Notes: a model not told the origin generated them from the letters alone. A DNA stretch of 17,927 bases from JBEKLJ01 sp050010255 (GCA_050010255.1 JBEKLJ010000123.1:1-17927); one strand, 5' to 3'; positions 8,787 through 15,196 are shown, counted from the first letter of the stretch. Numbers and translations: made by a program.

Positions 8787-8954
8787 CTACTTGGTACCAT
8801 TGTCCAGCGCCGTGCTGGCATGTCCCCAAATCGTGCTGATGCTCGTGCCAGCGCCGATGAACAACGCCGCCGATGCCAGCGCGACAAAAGCGAGAAGCAG
8901 GGTGTACTCGACCAAGTCTTGGCCCTGTTCGTCCCGCAGGAAGTTCTTCACCAT
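8787..8954 (-). CDS. flp: Flp-family type IVb pilin (prepilin)
   Basis: This 55-aa protein is the structural subunit of the Tad/Flp pilus. The N-terminus MVKNFLRDEQG is the short charged leader. The prepilin peptidase site is G11 before QDLVEYTLLL, with the required Glu and Tyr at positions +5 and +6 of the mature protein. A hydrophobic helix follows (LLLAFVALASAALFIGAG), then a short polar end. The ATG at 8954 has an excellent Shine-Dalgarno (GAGGAG, 8963-8968) with 8 nt spacing; another ATG at 8959 runs into a stop after three codons. The stop codon of the upstream membrane-protein gene lies 4 bp before the flp start, so the Shine-Dalgarno is inside that gene's 3' end. An intrinsic terminator follows. 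Many automatic gene finders would miss a gene this short. Confidence 0.93.
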   Translation of the reverse strand: MVKNFLRDEQGQDLVEYTLLLAFVALASAALFIGAGTSISTIWGHASTALDNGTK

Positions 8955-8958
8955 ATCA

Positions 8959-10743
8959 TTATCTCCTCGCGTAGGATTGTGATCCGCGGATCACGTGGGT
9001 TGATGTGGGCGGTCTAGCGACCGCCACTGAGCCGCCGTCGGAGACGGCGGAAGCTTGTACGCCCTCTGCACCCGCGCCCTCGCGCCGCGGGCTGACCGCG
9101 CGCCGGAAGACGAGCGCGACGCGGTCATCGTAAACCGTGCGCCAGCGGGAGCATTCTTTCAGCGTCGGGGCCAGGGGCGAATCTACCGGCAGAAGGACCG
9201 TTTGAACGCCATGCGCATTCAGCGGCTTTTCCCAGTTCCAGCGGGCCCGCAGTACCTCCACGGAGGCGCGCTCGAACTCCGCGCCGTAGAAATCACTTCT
9301 GCCATCGACAAAAACCTTGACATGAGGGTAAAGGCGAAAGATCAGGTAGTCGCCCCACTGGTCATGGGCGTAAACGCGCTCCAGGAGCCCCTGCTGGCGC
9401 AGGAACTCCACCGCCCGCGCCGGGTAGCGTTGCGGGTCGAACCGCGCCTGGAATTCGACCGAGGCCTCCGCCCGGAACAGCAACGCCAGCACGAGCACCG
9501 CCGCCACAGAGACGGCCGGGATGCGCGTGAGCCGCTCCACCACGCCGATGTCTCTGCCGAAGCGGTTGAACCCGGCCACGCCGCGCCGCAACCACCCGGC
9601 GACGTCGGCGCGCTCCAGGCGCGCGAGCAGGTCCGCGGCGCAGGCCGCCACGCGCGGCGCCGCCAGGATCGCGAAGATCGGTATATTGCGGGCCGACAAC
9701 AGCGCCGCGTAGGCCCACGCCACCAGCAGCAGCGGGTAAACGAAGCGGCGGCGCCACAGGTCCCAGGCCGCTGCCACGGCGCCCAGCAGGATCATGAGCG
9801 TGAGGAACTTCCCCATCGGGTGCCGGAAGTTCAGCGATACGTACTCGCTGATGTTCTCGAAGTGGAACGGTTCGCTCAGGTACCCGAAGATGTGCACGTG
9901 CAGCTTGTAGCCGTATGGATTCAGCAGCGTCGCCGCCGCACACGCCGCCAGCACGACCAGGTACCGCCGCGCCTGGCCCAGCGCCGCCCGGCGCGGCCCG
10001 CCCTCCGGCTCCACCGCAAACCGGATCAGCTCGCCGGCGGCGTACGCCCCGACGACGATGAGCCCGATGATGAATCCGCCGTGCAGATTCGTCCACAGCA
10101 CGGTCAACAGGGGCAGCCAGAGCAACCCGCGTGGCCTGCCCGCCCGGGCACGCTCCAGCAGCGAGTAAAAGGCCAGCAAGAGGACCCAACTCATCAAGTG
10201 CGGCCGCGCCAGCCAGTGCATCGACGTGCAGACGACCGCGATGACGGTGAACACGATCGCCAGCAGCGGACTGTCCGCGCTCCGGCGCGCCAGCCGGAAC
10301 AGCCAGGCGGATACCGTTCCCAGCACCACGATGTTCACCAGCACCACCGCCGCCAGGCCCCAGTGCAGGTAGAGCCACCCAAAAGCGACGTCCCAGAGCC
10401 ATTCCCAAGCGATCCAGGGCTGGCCGGCCTTGGTGAAAGAGAACAGGTCCTGGTCCGGCACGCGCCCGTTGGCGAGGATCCACTTGCCCGTAACGAGGTG
10501 CCAGCCAGTGTCGCCGTCGCCCAGCAAAAACTGTGCGCCGGACAACGCGAGGAACAGGGCCAGAATGGGCACGATGAATGCGACATCCGTCAGCGAGGGA
10601 AGGAACGCCATGGCACGGGCGGCTCGCGCGGAAGGGACCCGGGGCGTCCCAGCCTCCGGGACCCGCGCCGCCGGCTCGAGTACGCCGACGCCGCTTACCG
10701 TCCCCGAAGCTTGATCGCTGTGCGCTCGAAGTTCCACGTTCAC
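8959..10743 (-). CDS. Polytopic membrane protein, possible GT-C-like glycosyltransferase
   Basis: This 594-aa inner-membrane protein has roughly 10-12 hydrophobic segments between residues about 50 and 430 and a soluble C-terminal domain (about 430-550). The first loop, GDGDTGWHLVTGKWI then GRVPDQDLFSFTKAG and EWLWD, resembles the acidic first extracytoplasmic loop of lipid-linked-sugar (GT-C) transferases. The soluble part includes YAHDQWGDYLIFRLYP and VFVDGRSDFYG, seen in uncharacterised proteins of this type. Function is inferred, not shown. The GTG start at 10743 lacks a strong ribosome site; ATG at 10611 (residue 45, just before the first membrane segment) is an alternative. The last 30 residues are low-complexity and are encoded by DNA containing three dyads. 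The stop is 4 bp from the flp start, so pilin modification is a reasonable hypothesis. Confidence 0.8.
   Translation of the reverse strand: MNVELRAHSDQASGTVSGVGVLEPAARVPEAGTPRVPSARAARAMAFLPSLTDVAFIVPILALFLALSGAQFLLGDGDTGWHLVTGKWILANGRVPDQDLFSFTKAGQPWIAWEWLWDVAFGWLYLHWGLAAVVLVNIVVLGTVSAWLFRLARRSADSPLLAIVFTVIAVVCTSMHWLARPHLMSWVLLLAFYSLLERARAGRPRGLLWLPLLTVLWTNLHGGFIIGLIVVGAYAAGELIRFAVEPEGGPRRAALGQARRYLVVLAACAAATLLNPYGYKLHVHIFGYLSEPFHFENISEYVSLNFRHPMGKFLTLMILLGAVAAAWDLWRRRFVYPLLLVAWAYAALLSARNIPIFAILAAPRVAACAADLLARLERADVAGWLRRGVAGFNRFGRDIGVVERLTRIPAVSVAAVLVLALLFRAEASVEFQARFDPQRYPARAVEFLRQQGLLERVYAHDQWGDYLIFRLYPHVKVFVDGRSDFYGAEFERASVEVLRARWNWEKPLNAHGVQTVLLPVDSPLAPTLKECSRWRTVYDDRVALVFRRAVSPRREGAGAEGVQASAVSDGGSVAVARPPTSTHVIRGSQSYARR
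8980..9050. repeat. Cluster of three perfect dyads upstream of flp
   Basis: There are three inverted repeats in 71 bp: TGATCCGCGGATCA (8980-8993, 14-bp palindrome); GGCGGTC-tagc-GACCGCC (9008-9025); and CCGCCGTC-gga-GACGGCGG (9032-9050). All lie in the 3' end of the membrane-protein gene, just before the flp Shine-Dalgarno. None has a T-tract. They could be operators or mRNA hairpins protecting the flp transcript. Confidence 0.6.
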
Positions 10744-10865
10744 TTCACACCCGCATCGGCAGGCGGTCTAGGGCGTACCGACAGGACAAACTCTCCAGTA
10801 CCGCGAGCATTCCGTCCTGGCATCGCTTCACTGCGCATCCGAAGCTCCTACGCCGCCACCTGTCC

Positions 10866-11246
10866 TCACATCACCGAGGACCGGACTTCCTCCCGGCCCG
10901 CTCTTGATCCAACCCGACCGTTGGAATAGCTGCGAAACTGCATCTGGTTGACCTGCAGCGCGACCAGCGGGTCGCCGCTCTCGCCGGCCGAGACCCGCGC
11001 CACCACTGCCTGGCAGTGCATGCAGCGCCTGCCAAACGAGTGGTTGGCCGGCAGCTCAATATCCACGCTCAGCACGTCGCCGGGCTTGGGCAAGTACGTC
11101 ACGAGCCCATCCGCGTTCCAGGTCACCAAAATCCCGCTCCGGCTCATGTTCTCAGTTAGCCCCACGAGAAGGCGAGACTTACTCTTTGGGAACTCCACGT
11201 GGCAGGGGAGTCGCACGTCCACACGCGGGTCGGCACGCCGGTCCAT
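10866..11246 (-). CDS. PilZ-domain protein (probable c-di-GMP receptor)
   Basis: The protein is 126 aa from ATG 11246; a TTG at 11285 would add 13 residues. I prefer the ATG because PilZ proteins commonly open with an Arg-rich motif right at the start (MDRRADPR). Both c-di-GMP contact motifs are intact: RxxxR (R4 to R8) and NxSxxG (N33, S35, G38 in ENMSRSG). The barrel continues through PGDVLSVDIELP and VALQVNQMQF. It is a single-domain protein, so it probably acts by binding a partner. It ends 122 bp before the membrane-protein gene on the same strand and is divergent from the response regulator. The partner is unknown; the nearby pilus genes are candidates. Confidence 0.88.
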   Translation of the reverse strand: MDRRADPRVDVRLPCHVEFPKSKSRLLVGLTENMSRSGILVTWNADGLVTYLPKPGDVLSVDIELPANHSFGRRCMHCQAVVARVSAGESGDPLVALQVNQMQFRSYSNGRVGSRAGREEVRSSVM

Positions 11247-11314
11247 GAGCCTAGTAGCTACCGATACACCCGATGCCTCAGGCAATCAAGACCGAAAATA
11301 GATGGTATATTTAT

Positions 11315-11434
11315 GTTGACTGAGGTTAACCGACAGTTTAAGATCGGAAATGCCCTTAGACTGAACGCTTAGGGGCGGAAGCGTGGCGGCAGACAACCGC
11401 CAGCACGGAGGCGGGTGGGTTAACCAAAGTCAAC
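11315..11434. repeat. Pair of near-identical 17-bp sites in inverted orientation
   Basis: GGTTAACCAAAGTCAAC reads on the plus strand at 11418-11434. GGTTAACCTCAGTCAAC reads on the minus strand at 11315-11331. They match at 15 of 17 positions, and each has GTTAAC and GTYAAC half-sites 10 bp apart. Centres are 103 bp apart, close to ten helical turns. The first site overlaps the -35 element at 11316-11321. They look like operators for a dimeric regulator; the regulator is not identified. Confidence 0.6.
11316..11344 (+). promoter_or_regulatory. Sigma-70-like promoter of the response-regulator gene
   Basis: TTGACT (11316-11321, 5/6 to consensus), a 17-bp spacer, and TAAGAT (11339-11344, 4/6). 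Expected transcription start is near 11351, giving a leader of about 213 nt. The -35 lies within an inverted-repeat site, which suggests regulated transcription. Confidence 0.6.
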
Positions 11435-11563
11435 ACCCGGCATAGGTGCCCGGATGGGACTGCGGCGCGAATGGGGGGTAATGTTACCCTCAGATGCGAA
11501 AGGGACGTTGCTGACATTGTAAGTCAGGCGTGACTGACGCTGTCAGGGAATGGATCGCAGAGT
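11351..11563 (+). promoter_or_regulatory. Structured 5' leader of the response-regulator mRNA (candidate cis-regulatory RNA)
   Basis: Hairpins follow one another: ACGCTT-8 nt-AAGCGT (11365-11384); TGGCGG-7 nt-CCGCCA (11384-11402); and CGGGTG...CACCCG (11412-11439). The third competes with a CCGGCA-tagg-TGCCCGG pairing (11437-11452). A GGGTAA-tg-TTACCC dyad sits at 11476-11489. Just before the start codon, four alternating arms CTGAC, GTCAG, CTGAC, GTCAG (11511-11515, 11523-11527, 11534-11538, 11542-11546) can pair in mutually exclusive ways. I recognise no known riboswitch consensus. The start point and function are inferred. Confidence 0.45.
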
Positions 11564-12319
11564 ATGGCTGGTGTACTTTTGTTCACTGACGAGCCCGTGC
11601 TCGCCAAGGGTTTTGTATCGGTTGTGTCGTCCGTGCCCGGATTCGACGAAGTGTCCGTGTGCCACACGACGGCGGCGCTGGCCGAGGTTGTTCCGAAGCT
11701 CAGGCCCGACATCCTGCTGATTGACCTAACGCCCGACGTTACGTTCGGCATCCTGACCCAACTCCAGCGCGACTTACCGAACTGCCGGATCGTGCTCTGG
11801 GTCCGGACGATCTCCACCGAGCTCGCCTACCAGGCCATGGAGCTGGGCGTGCGGGGCGTGTTGCGCAAGACGCTTGGGCCCGAGCTGCTGATCAAGTGCC
11901 TGACCAAGGTTTGCGAGGGCGAGCTGTGGTTTGACAAGAGCCTCACGGCGAGTTTCCTCTCGGCCAAGATGGTCGCGCTCACCAAGCGGGAGAGCCAGTT
12001 GGTCGCGCTGCTCTCTCAGGGGCTGAAGAACAAGGAGATCGCCAGCACGCTGGAGATTTCCGAGGGCACGGTCAAGGTTTACCTATCACGGCTGTTCCAG
12101 AAGGTCGGGGTGAAGGACCGCTTTGAGCTGGCGCTCTACGGCCTGCGAAACCTCCAGAACATGACTGGCGGGTCGACCGGCGAGTCCCAGCCGCAACTGC
12201 GGATGATCGGCCGCCCCAGGAGCCCGGGCCACACGCAGTGGTTGCGTTCGCTCGTCATGGACAAGCCCGCCGAGCGCACCAGCGGCGACCAGCTCTCCTT
12301 CTGGGTGCCGCGGTCATAG
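11564..12319 (+). CDS. NarL/FixJ-type response regulator with LuxR-family HTH
   Basis: This 251-aa cytoplasmic transcription regulator of a two-component pair has a receiver domain at residues 1 to about 120 with all key positions: acidic pair D9/E10, phosphoacceptor D54 (LLIDLTPD), T82 and K102. A LuxR-type helix-turn-helix follows at about 139-195 (LTKRESQLVALLSQGLKNKE, then ISEGTVKVYLSRLFQKVGV). A tail of about 50 residues beyond the HTH is unusually long and polar. No histidine kinase gene is adjacent, so this is an orphan here. It starts with ATG at 11564 and has only a weak ribosome site (GGAT/GCAGAG). It is divergent from the PilZ gene. Targets are unknown; the inverted sites in its own promoter region could be autoregulatory. 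Confidence 0.93.
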   Translation: MAGVLLFTDEPVLAKGFVSVVSSVPGFDEVSVCHTTAALAEVVPKLRPDILLIDLTPDVTFGILTQLQRDLPNCRIVLWVRTISTELAYQAMELGVRGVLRKTLGPELLIKCLTKVCEGELWFDKSLTASFLSAKMVALTKRESQLVALLSQGLKNKEIASTLEISEGTVKVYLSRLFQKVGVKDRFELALYGLRNLQNMTGGSTGESQPQLRMIGRPRSPGHTQWLRSLVMDKPAERTSGDQLSFWVPRS

Positions 12320-12327
12320 CCGCGTTT
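12309..12327 (+). terminator. Weak terminator-like hairpin at the response-regulator stop
   Basis: CGCGG-tcatag-CCGCG followed by TTT spans the TAG stop codon (12317-12319). The 5-bp GC stem with only three T residues is marginal. Confidence 0.25.
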
Positions 12328-12382
12328 CCAGTGCCCGAGGTCTCCAGGCGCGCCGGCGCTCCCTGGTCTGTCGGCTTTCCGC

Positions 12383-12388
12383 TACAAT
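12383..12388 (+). promoter_or_regulatory. Possible -10 element (TACAAT) for the TonB-like gene
   Basis: TACAAT lies 25 bp before the ATG at 12414, in the 94-bp gap after the response regulator. No good -35 is visible at 16-18 bp spacing. Similar TA(C/G)AAT boxes precede the next two plus-strand genes. Confidence 0.3.
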
Positions 12389-12413
12389 TCGTTGTGCGGA
12401 CGAGTTCGGGGCC

Positions 12414-14132
12414 ATGCAATCTCTCTTCCTGCTGTCGCTGATCAGCTCGGCCCTGCCGGCGGCGAAGGACCGTAATGGACAGCTCTTCACCTCGGTTGGG
12501 CCTGCGACACCGAGCCGCTGGCCCAGCTTCGTCGTCTCCTGCGTCGTCCACGCGCTGGCATTACTACTGGTACCAACGGTTGCTCATCACTTCACATACG
12601 AGGGTAACCGCGAGTCGTTGATTCGGCAGCATAGGCTGGTCAGGACCCTGCACATTCGCGTGCCCGAGCGGTTGTATCTGGCCTCATCCGGATCAGCCCC
12701 TCCCACGCCAGCGGCGCCCCACAGGGAGGTGGTTTACAGACGTCCAACCGGGCGGGCTGCAGATTTGGCCGCGGGCCGCGCGACTGAAGGCGCCGCGCAG
12801 CCCGCGCGTGGGGCGGCCGGGGCGACGCGCCGCCGGACAGCGCGCCGGCGGTTTCAGTTACCGCCGCTGCCGCGCCGGGCGGAGGTGGCGCAGACGGTGC
12901 TCCAGCCGCAGTACGCCCCGGACCTGGCGCCACCGCAGCTGACGGACCTCCCGGAGGTGTTCTTCTGGGCGCCGCAGCCGGAGCCGCCGAAGGTCGTCAA
13001 GCCCTTCGTCCTGCCGGGATACGCCAGCCAGCCCACTCAGCCGCGAACGCTGGATGCCGAACCGAGGCTCGAGCTCCCCACGGCGGAGCGGGCGGTGCTC
13101 AATATCCCGCCCCTGCCGGAGTCGCTTAATGCCTCGCGGTTGCTGGCGCCGCCGCCGGCGCTGCCCATCCGCACCACCGACGCCGAGACCGATGTGCCGC
13201 AGACCGGGATCTCGGCCGATCCGACGCGCGGCGACCCGACGACCGTGCTTTCCTTGTCGGCGAGCGCGCCGCCGCTGCCCGAGTTCCTGGCGGTACCTCC
13301 GGGGAATATTGCTGGCCGGCTACCGGAGGAGGCTTCTGGTGAGGCTTCTGGGCAGGAGCTCACCGGCCGCCGCTCCAACCTCAGCGAAGGTTCTGGCCGG
13401 GGGCAGCCGGGGCAGGCCGGAGCCGGTCAGGGCGACCCGGCACGGCAAACCGTCGCGAATCCGCTGCCCGAGTCCCAGCGGCGCACGGCGCGAGCCGAGC
13501 CGGCCAGAGATGTTCCGGCCTCCGCCTCCGCCCAGGCCGAGAGCCAGGCGGAACCGCGAGCGCAGGCGGCCACCGCGACGGCCACCGAAGCTGCACCCCC
13601 CGAGAGCGCTCAGGCTGAGCCGCCCCATCTGGCGGGCGCGCTGGCCATGGCCGCGGCGACGCGCATTGCACACCCGGCCGGGGGGGTCTTCGATGTCGTC
13701 GTGCAGTCGTCGGGAATAGACGGCTCCCCCGAGAGCGCCGGGGTGCTTTCCGGCAGGCCGGTTTACTCGGTCTACGTCCACGCCGGCGCACCCCAAGACT
13801 GGACCCTGCAATACTGCATCCCGGCCGGCGAGGACCAGAGCGCGGAAGTGAGCGGGCCGATCGTCCGGCTGGGGAACCCGGCGCCATTGAAGGCGCCGTA
13901 TCCGACCGTGACGCTGCGGCCGCCGGTCCGCCGGCCCCCCGGGAGCTACGTCATGGTCCACGGGTTCGTCTCGCCGGCCGGACGCTTTCAAAACCTGCGG
14001 GTGCTGGGGGCGGTCCCGGCACGCGACGCCGAACTGGTCCTGGCGGTGCTCGAGCAGTGGGAGTTCCGCCCGGCGGCGCGGCAGGGACAGCCGGTCCGCG
14101 TCGAGATCCTCCTGGCGATTCCCGCCGAGTGA
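12414..14132 (+). CDS. TonB-like protein with proline-rich periplasmic linker
   Basis: This 572-aa protein has the layout of energy transducers that link the inner-membrane proton-motive force to outer-membrane transporters. A single membrane anchor (residues about 37-56, WPSFVVSCVVHALALLLVP) has the usual Ser/His pattern of TonB anchors. A very long Pro/Ala/Glu/Arg-rich linker of over 400 residues has low complexity. The C-terminal domain (about 490-572) has the TonB fold signature YVMVHGFVSPAGRFQNLRVL followed by VLAVLEQWEFRPAARQGQPV. The linker is longer than in classical TonB (239 aa in E. coli). No exbB/exbD or TonB-dependent receptor is adjacent, so the partner is unknown. The start is ATG at 12414 with a weak GGGG ahead of it. 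The gene ends 52 bp before the glycine-rich protein, possibly in one transcription unit. Confidence 0.78.
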   Translation: MQSLFLLSLISSALPAAKDRNGQLFTSVGPATPSRWPSFVVSCVVHALALLLVPTVAHHFTYEGNRESLIRQHRLVRTLHIRVPERLYLASSGSAPPTPAAPHREVVYRRPTGRAADLAAGRATEGAAQPARGAAGATRRRTARRRFQLPPLPRRAEVAQTVLQPQYAPDLAPPQLTDLPEVFFWAPQPEPPKVVKPFVLPGYASQPTQPRTLDAEPRLELPTAERAVLNIPPLPESLNASRLLAPPPALPIRTTDAETDVPQTGISADPTRGDPTTVLSLSASAPPLPEFLAVPPGNIAGRLPEEASGEASGQELTGRRSNLSEGSGRGQPGQAGAGQGDPARQTVANPLPESQRRTARAEPARDVPASASAQAESQAEPRAQAATATATEAAPPESAQAEPPHLAGALAMAAATRIAHPAGGVFDVVVQSSGIDGSPESAGVLSGRPVYSVYVHAGAPQDWTLQYCIPAGEDQSAEVSGPIVRLGNPAPLKAPYPTVTLRPPVRRPPGSYVMVHGFVSPAGRFQNLRVLGAVPARDAELVLAVLEQWEFRPAARQGQPVRVEILLAIPAE

Positions 14133-14158
14133 GCCGCTCCCAAGCACTGCTGAGCACG

Positions 14159-14164
14159 TAGAAT
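14159..14164 (+). promoter_or_regulatory. Possible -10 element (TAGAAT) for the glycine-rich protein gene
   Basis: TAGAAT lies 20 bp before the GTG at 14185 in a 52-bp gap. No clear -35 is seen. A Shine-Dalgarno-like AGAGGGG (14172-14178) follows. Confidence 0.3.
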
Positions 14165-14184
14165 AGGGATCAGAGGGGTACATC

Positions 14185-15009
14185 GTGAGCTTGCGGCCGA
14201 CAATTGCGATTCTTGCCGTGTCGATCCCGCTGGTGCTGGCATCCGGCGACTTTTGGCGCGAGAAGGCGCCCTCGCAGTGGACCCCGTCCGAGTGCCAACG
14301 CCTGCTGGCGAAGTCGCCCTGGGCCCACGAGGTCAGCGCCGAATTCGACAGGCTGCAAGCGAACACCATACCCCCGGGACCCGGTGGCGGGCGGCGGGGT
14401 GGCGAAGGTGGAGGAGGCGGCTATGGCGGCGGGATGGGTGGCGGCGGGGAACGCGGCGGAGGCGGTGGGATGGGTGGCGGCGGGGAACGCAGCGGAGGCG
14501 GTGGTTGGGGCGGCGGAGGTGCTGGCCGGGGCAGTGGCGATGCGGGAACGATGGGCCCCGGCGGCATGCGGACGCCCCGATACACTGTTCGCTGGGAGAG
14601 CGCGGCGCCCGTTCGGGAAGCCGAGGCGCGAGCCGAAGCGCCGGATGCGGCCAAGCTCGCCGAGTGGGCCGGGGAGTTTTACGTGGTCACGGTCACTGGC
14701 TCCTCGCCGCAGCGTTCCGGCCACGGTGGAGAAGGCTGGACGCCGGATACCGCGCGCCAGCAGCAATGGCAGGAGCGCCTCCACGAGCTCACGGCGCTGA
14801 AGCGCAAGGGCAAAGACCCGCTGGCGCCGGAGCGCATAGAGACGATCGAGCGGGCGCAAAGCCGCACCCTGGTTTTCCTGTTCCCCCGCAGCGCTGGCAT
14901 CGGCCCCGGGGACGGGGAAGTCACCTTCGAGACCGCCCTGGGCCCGTTCCAGATCCGCGCGAAGTTCGCGCTGAGGGAGATGGTCTTCCTCGGCAAGCTG
15001 GAGCTGTAG
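14185..15009 (+). CDS. Secreted glycine-rich protein of unknown function
   Basis: This 274-aa protein has a GTG start preceded by AGAGGGG. An N-terminal signal peptide (RPTIAILAVSIPLVLASG) is followed by WREKAPSQWTPSECQRLLAK and SPWA, an opening I associate with acidobacterial secreted proteins of unknown function. Residues about 67-130 are a Gly-rich, Arg/Glu/Met-interrupted segment that includes a doubled 12-residue unit (GMGGGGERGGGG, residues 83-106). The C-terminal half (about 132-274) is a normal mixed alpha/beta sequence with VRWESAAPVREAEAR, AGEFYVVTVTG and FETALGPFQIRAKFALREM. No catalytic motif was recognised. It directly follows the TonB-like gene and precedes the GH28 enzyme; a role at the cell surface is likely, but its nature is unknown. 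Confidence 0.82.
   Translation: MSLRPTIAILAVSIPLVLASGDFWREKAPSQWTPSECQRLLAKSPWAHEVSAEFDRLQANTIPPGPGGGRRGGEGGGGGYGGGMGGGGERGGGGGMGGGGERSGGGGWGGGGAGRGSGDAGTMGPGGMRTPRYTVRWESAAPVREAEARAEAPDAAKLAEWAGEFYVVTVTGSSPQRSGHGGEGWTPDTARQQQWQERLHELTALKRKGKDPLAPERIETIERAQSRTLVFLFPRSAGIGPGDGEVTFETALGPFQIRAKFALREMVFLGKLEL
14431..14502 (+). repeat. 36-bp in-frame tandem repeat in the glycine-rich gene
   Basis: Two 36-bp units (14431-14466, 14467-14502) differ at one base (CGCGGC versus CGCAGC). They keep frame and encode two 12-residue Gly-rich units, so the segment probably grows and shrinks by slippage. Confidence 0.9.
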
Positions 15010-15157
15010 GCCAGAGCAGTCCCGTGGTTTCGGGGAGAGGCTCGAAATCCCCAGACTGCGGGGAAGTTTCCTAGTCTCTCTTGAAAATGGCCTCGCGTGC
15101 ATTCTTGCGGGCGGGAGCCCCCAAGGGAGGCCCGTGCTCGCCGTAGCGCGGGCAATC
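15010..15157. other. Spacer with weak hairpins after the glycine-rich gene
   Basis: No gene was found. Two short hairpins, CCCG-6 nt-CGGG (15021-15034) and TCCCC-7 nt-GGGGA (15048-15064), follow the stop; the second is followed by AGTTT. They may act as a weak terminator, but the stems are short. Confidence 0.3.
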
Positions 15158-15184
15158 TTGCCTGCTGCGTCGCCAGACTACAAT
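15158..15184 (+). promoter_or_regulatory. Possible promoter of the GH28 gene
   Basis: TTGCCT (15158-15163) and TACAAT (15179-15184) have a 15-bp spacer, shorter than ideal. The -10 lies 12 bp before the chosen ATG (15197), so the leader would be about 6 nt. This supports 15197 over an upstream start at 15134. Confidence 0.4.
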
Positions 15185-15196
15185 CGGACGAGAACC

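Larger units (their letters stand above)
11247..11563. other. Divergent intergenic region between the PilZ and response-regulator genes
   Basis: This 317-bp stretch has no gene and is locally AT-richer at 11286-11345 than its surroundings. It holds the promoter, inverted site pair and structured leader listed separately. A minus-strand promoter for the PilZ gene should lie around 11290-11320 (ATAAATATACC region on that strand), but no confident -35/-10 pair was found for it. Confidence 0.7.

Noticed and set aside
9055..10929. 624-codon plus-strand frame opposite the membrane protein
   Set aside because: Antisense shadow; the minus strand shows regular hydrophobic helices and family-like motifs.
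11351..11563. Known c-di-GMP-I riboswitch in the response-regulator leader
   Set aside because: The conserved core sequences of the GEMM-I class are not present, so the leader is reported only as an unknown structured candidate.
13320..15102. Long minus-strand frames opposite the TonB-like and glycine-rich genes
   Set aside because: Their composition mirrors the plus-strand repeats, with no family motif or ribosome site.
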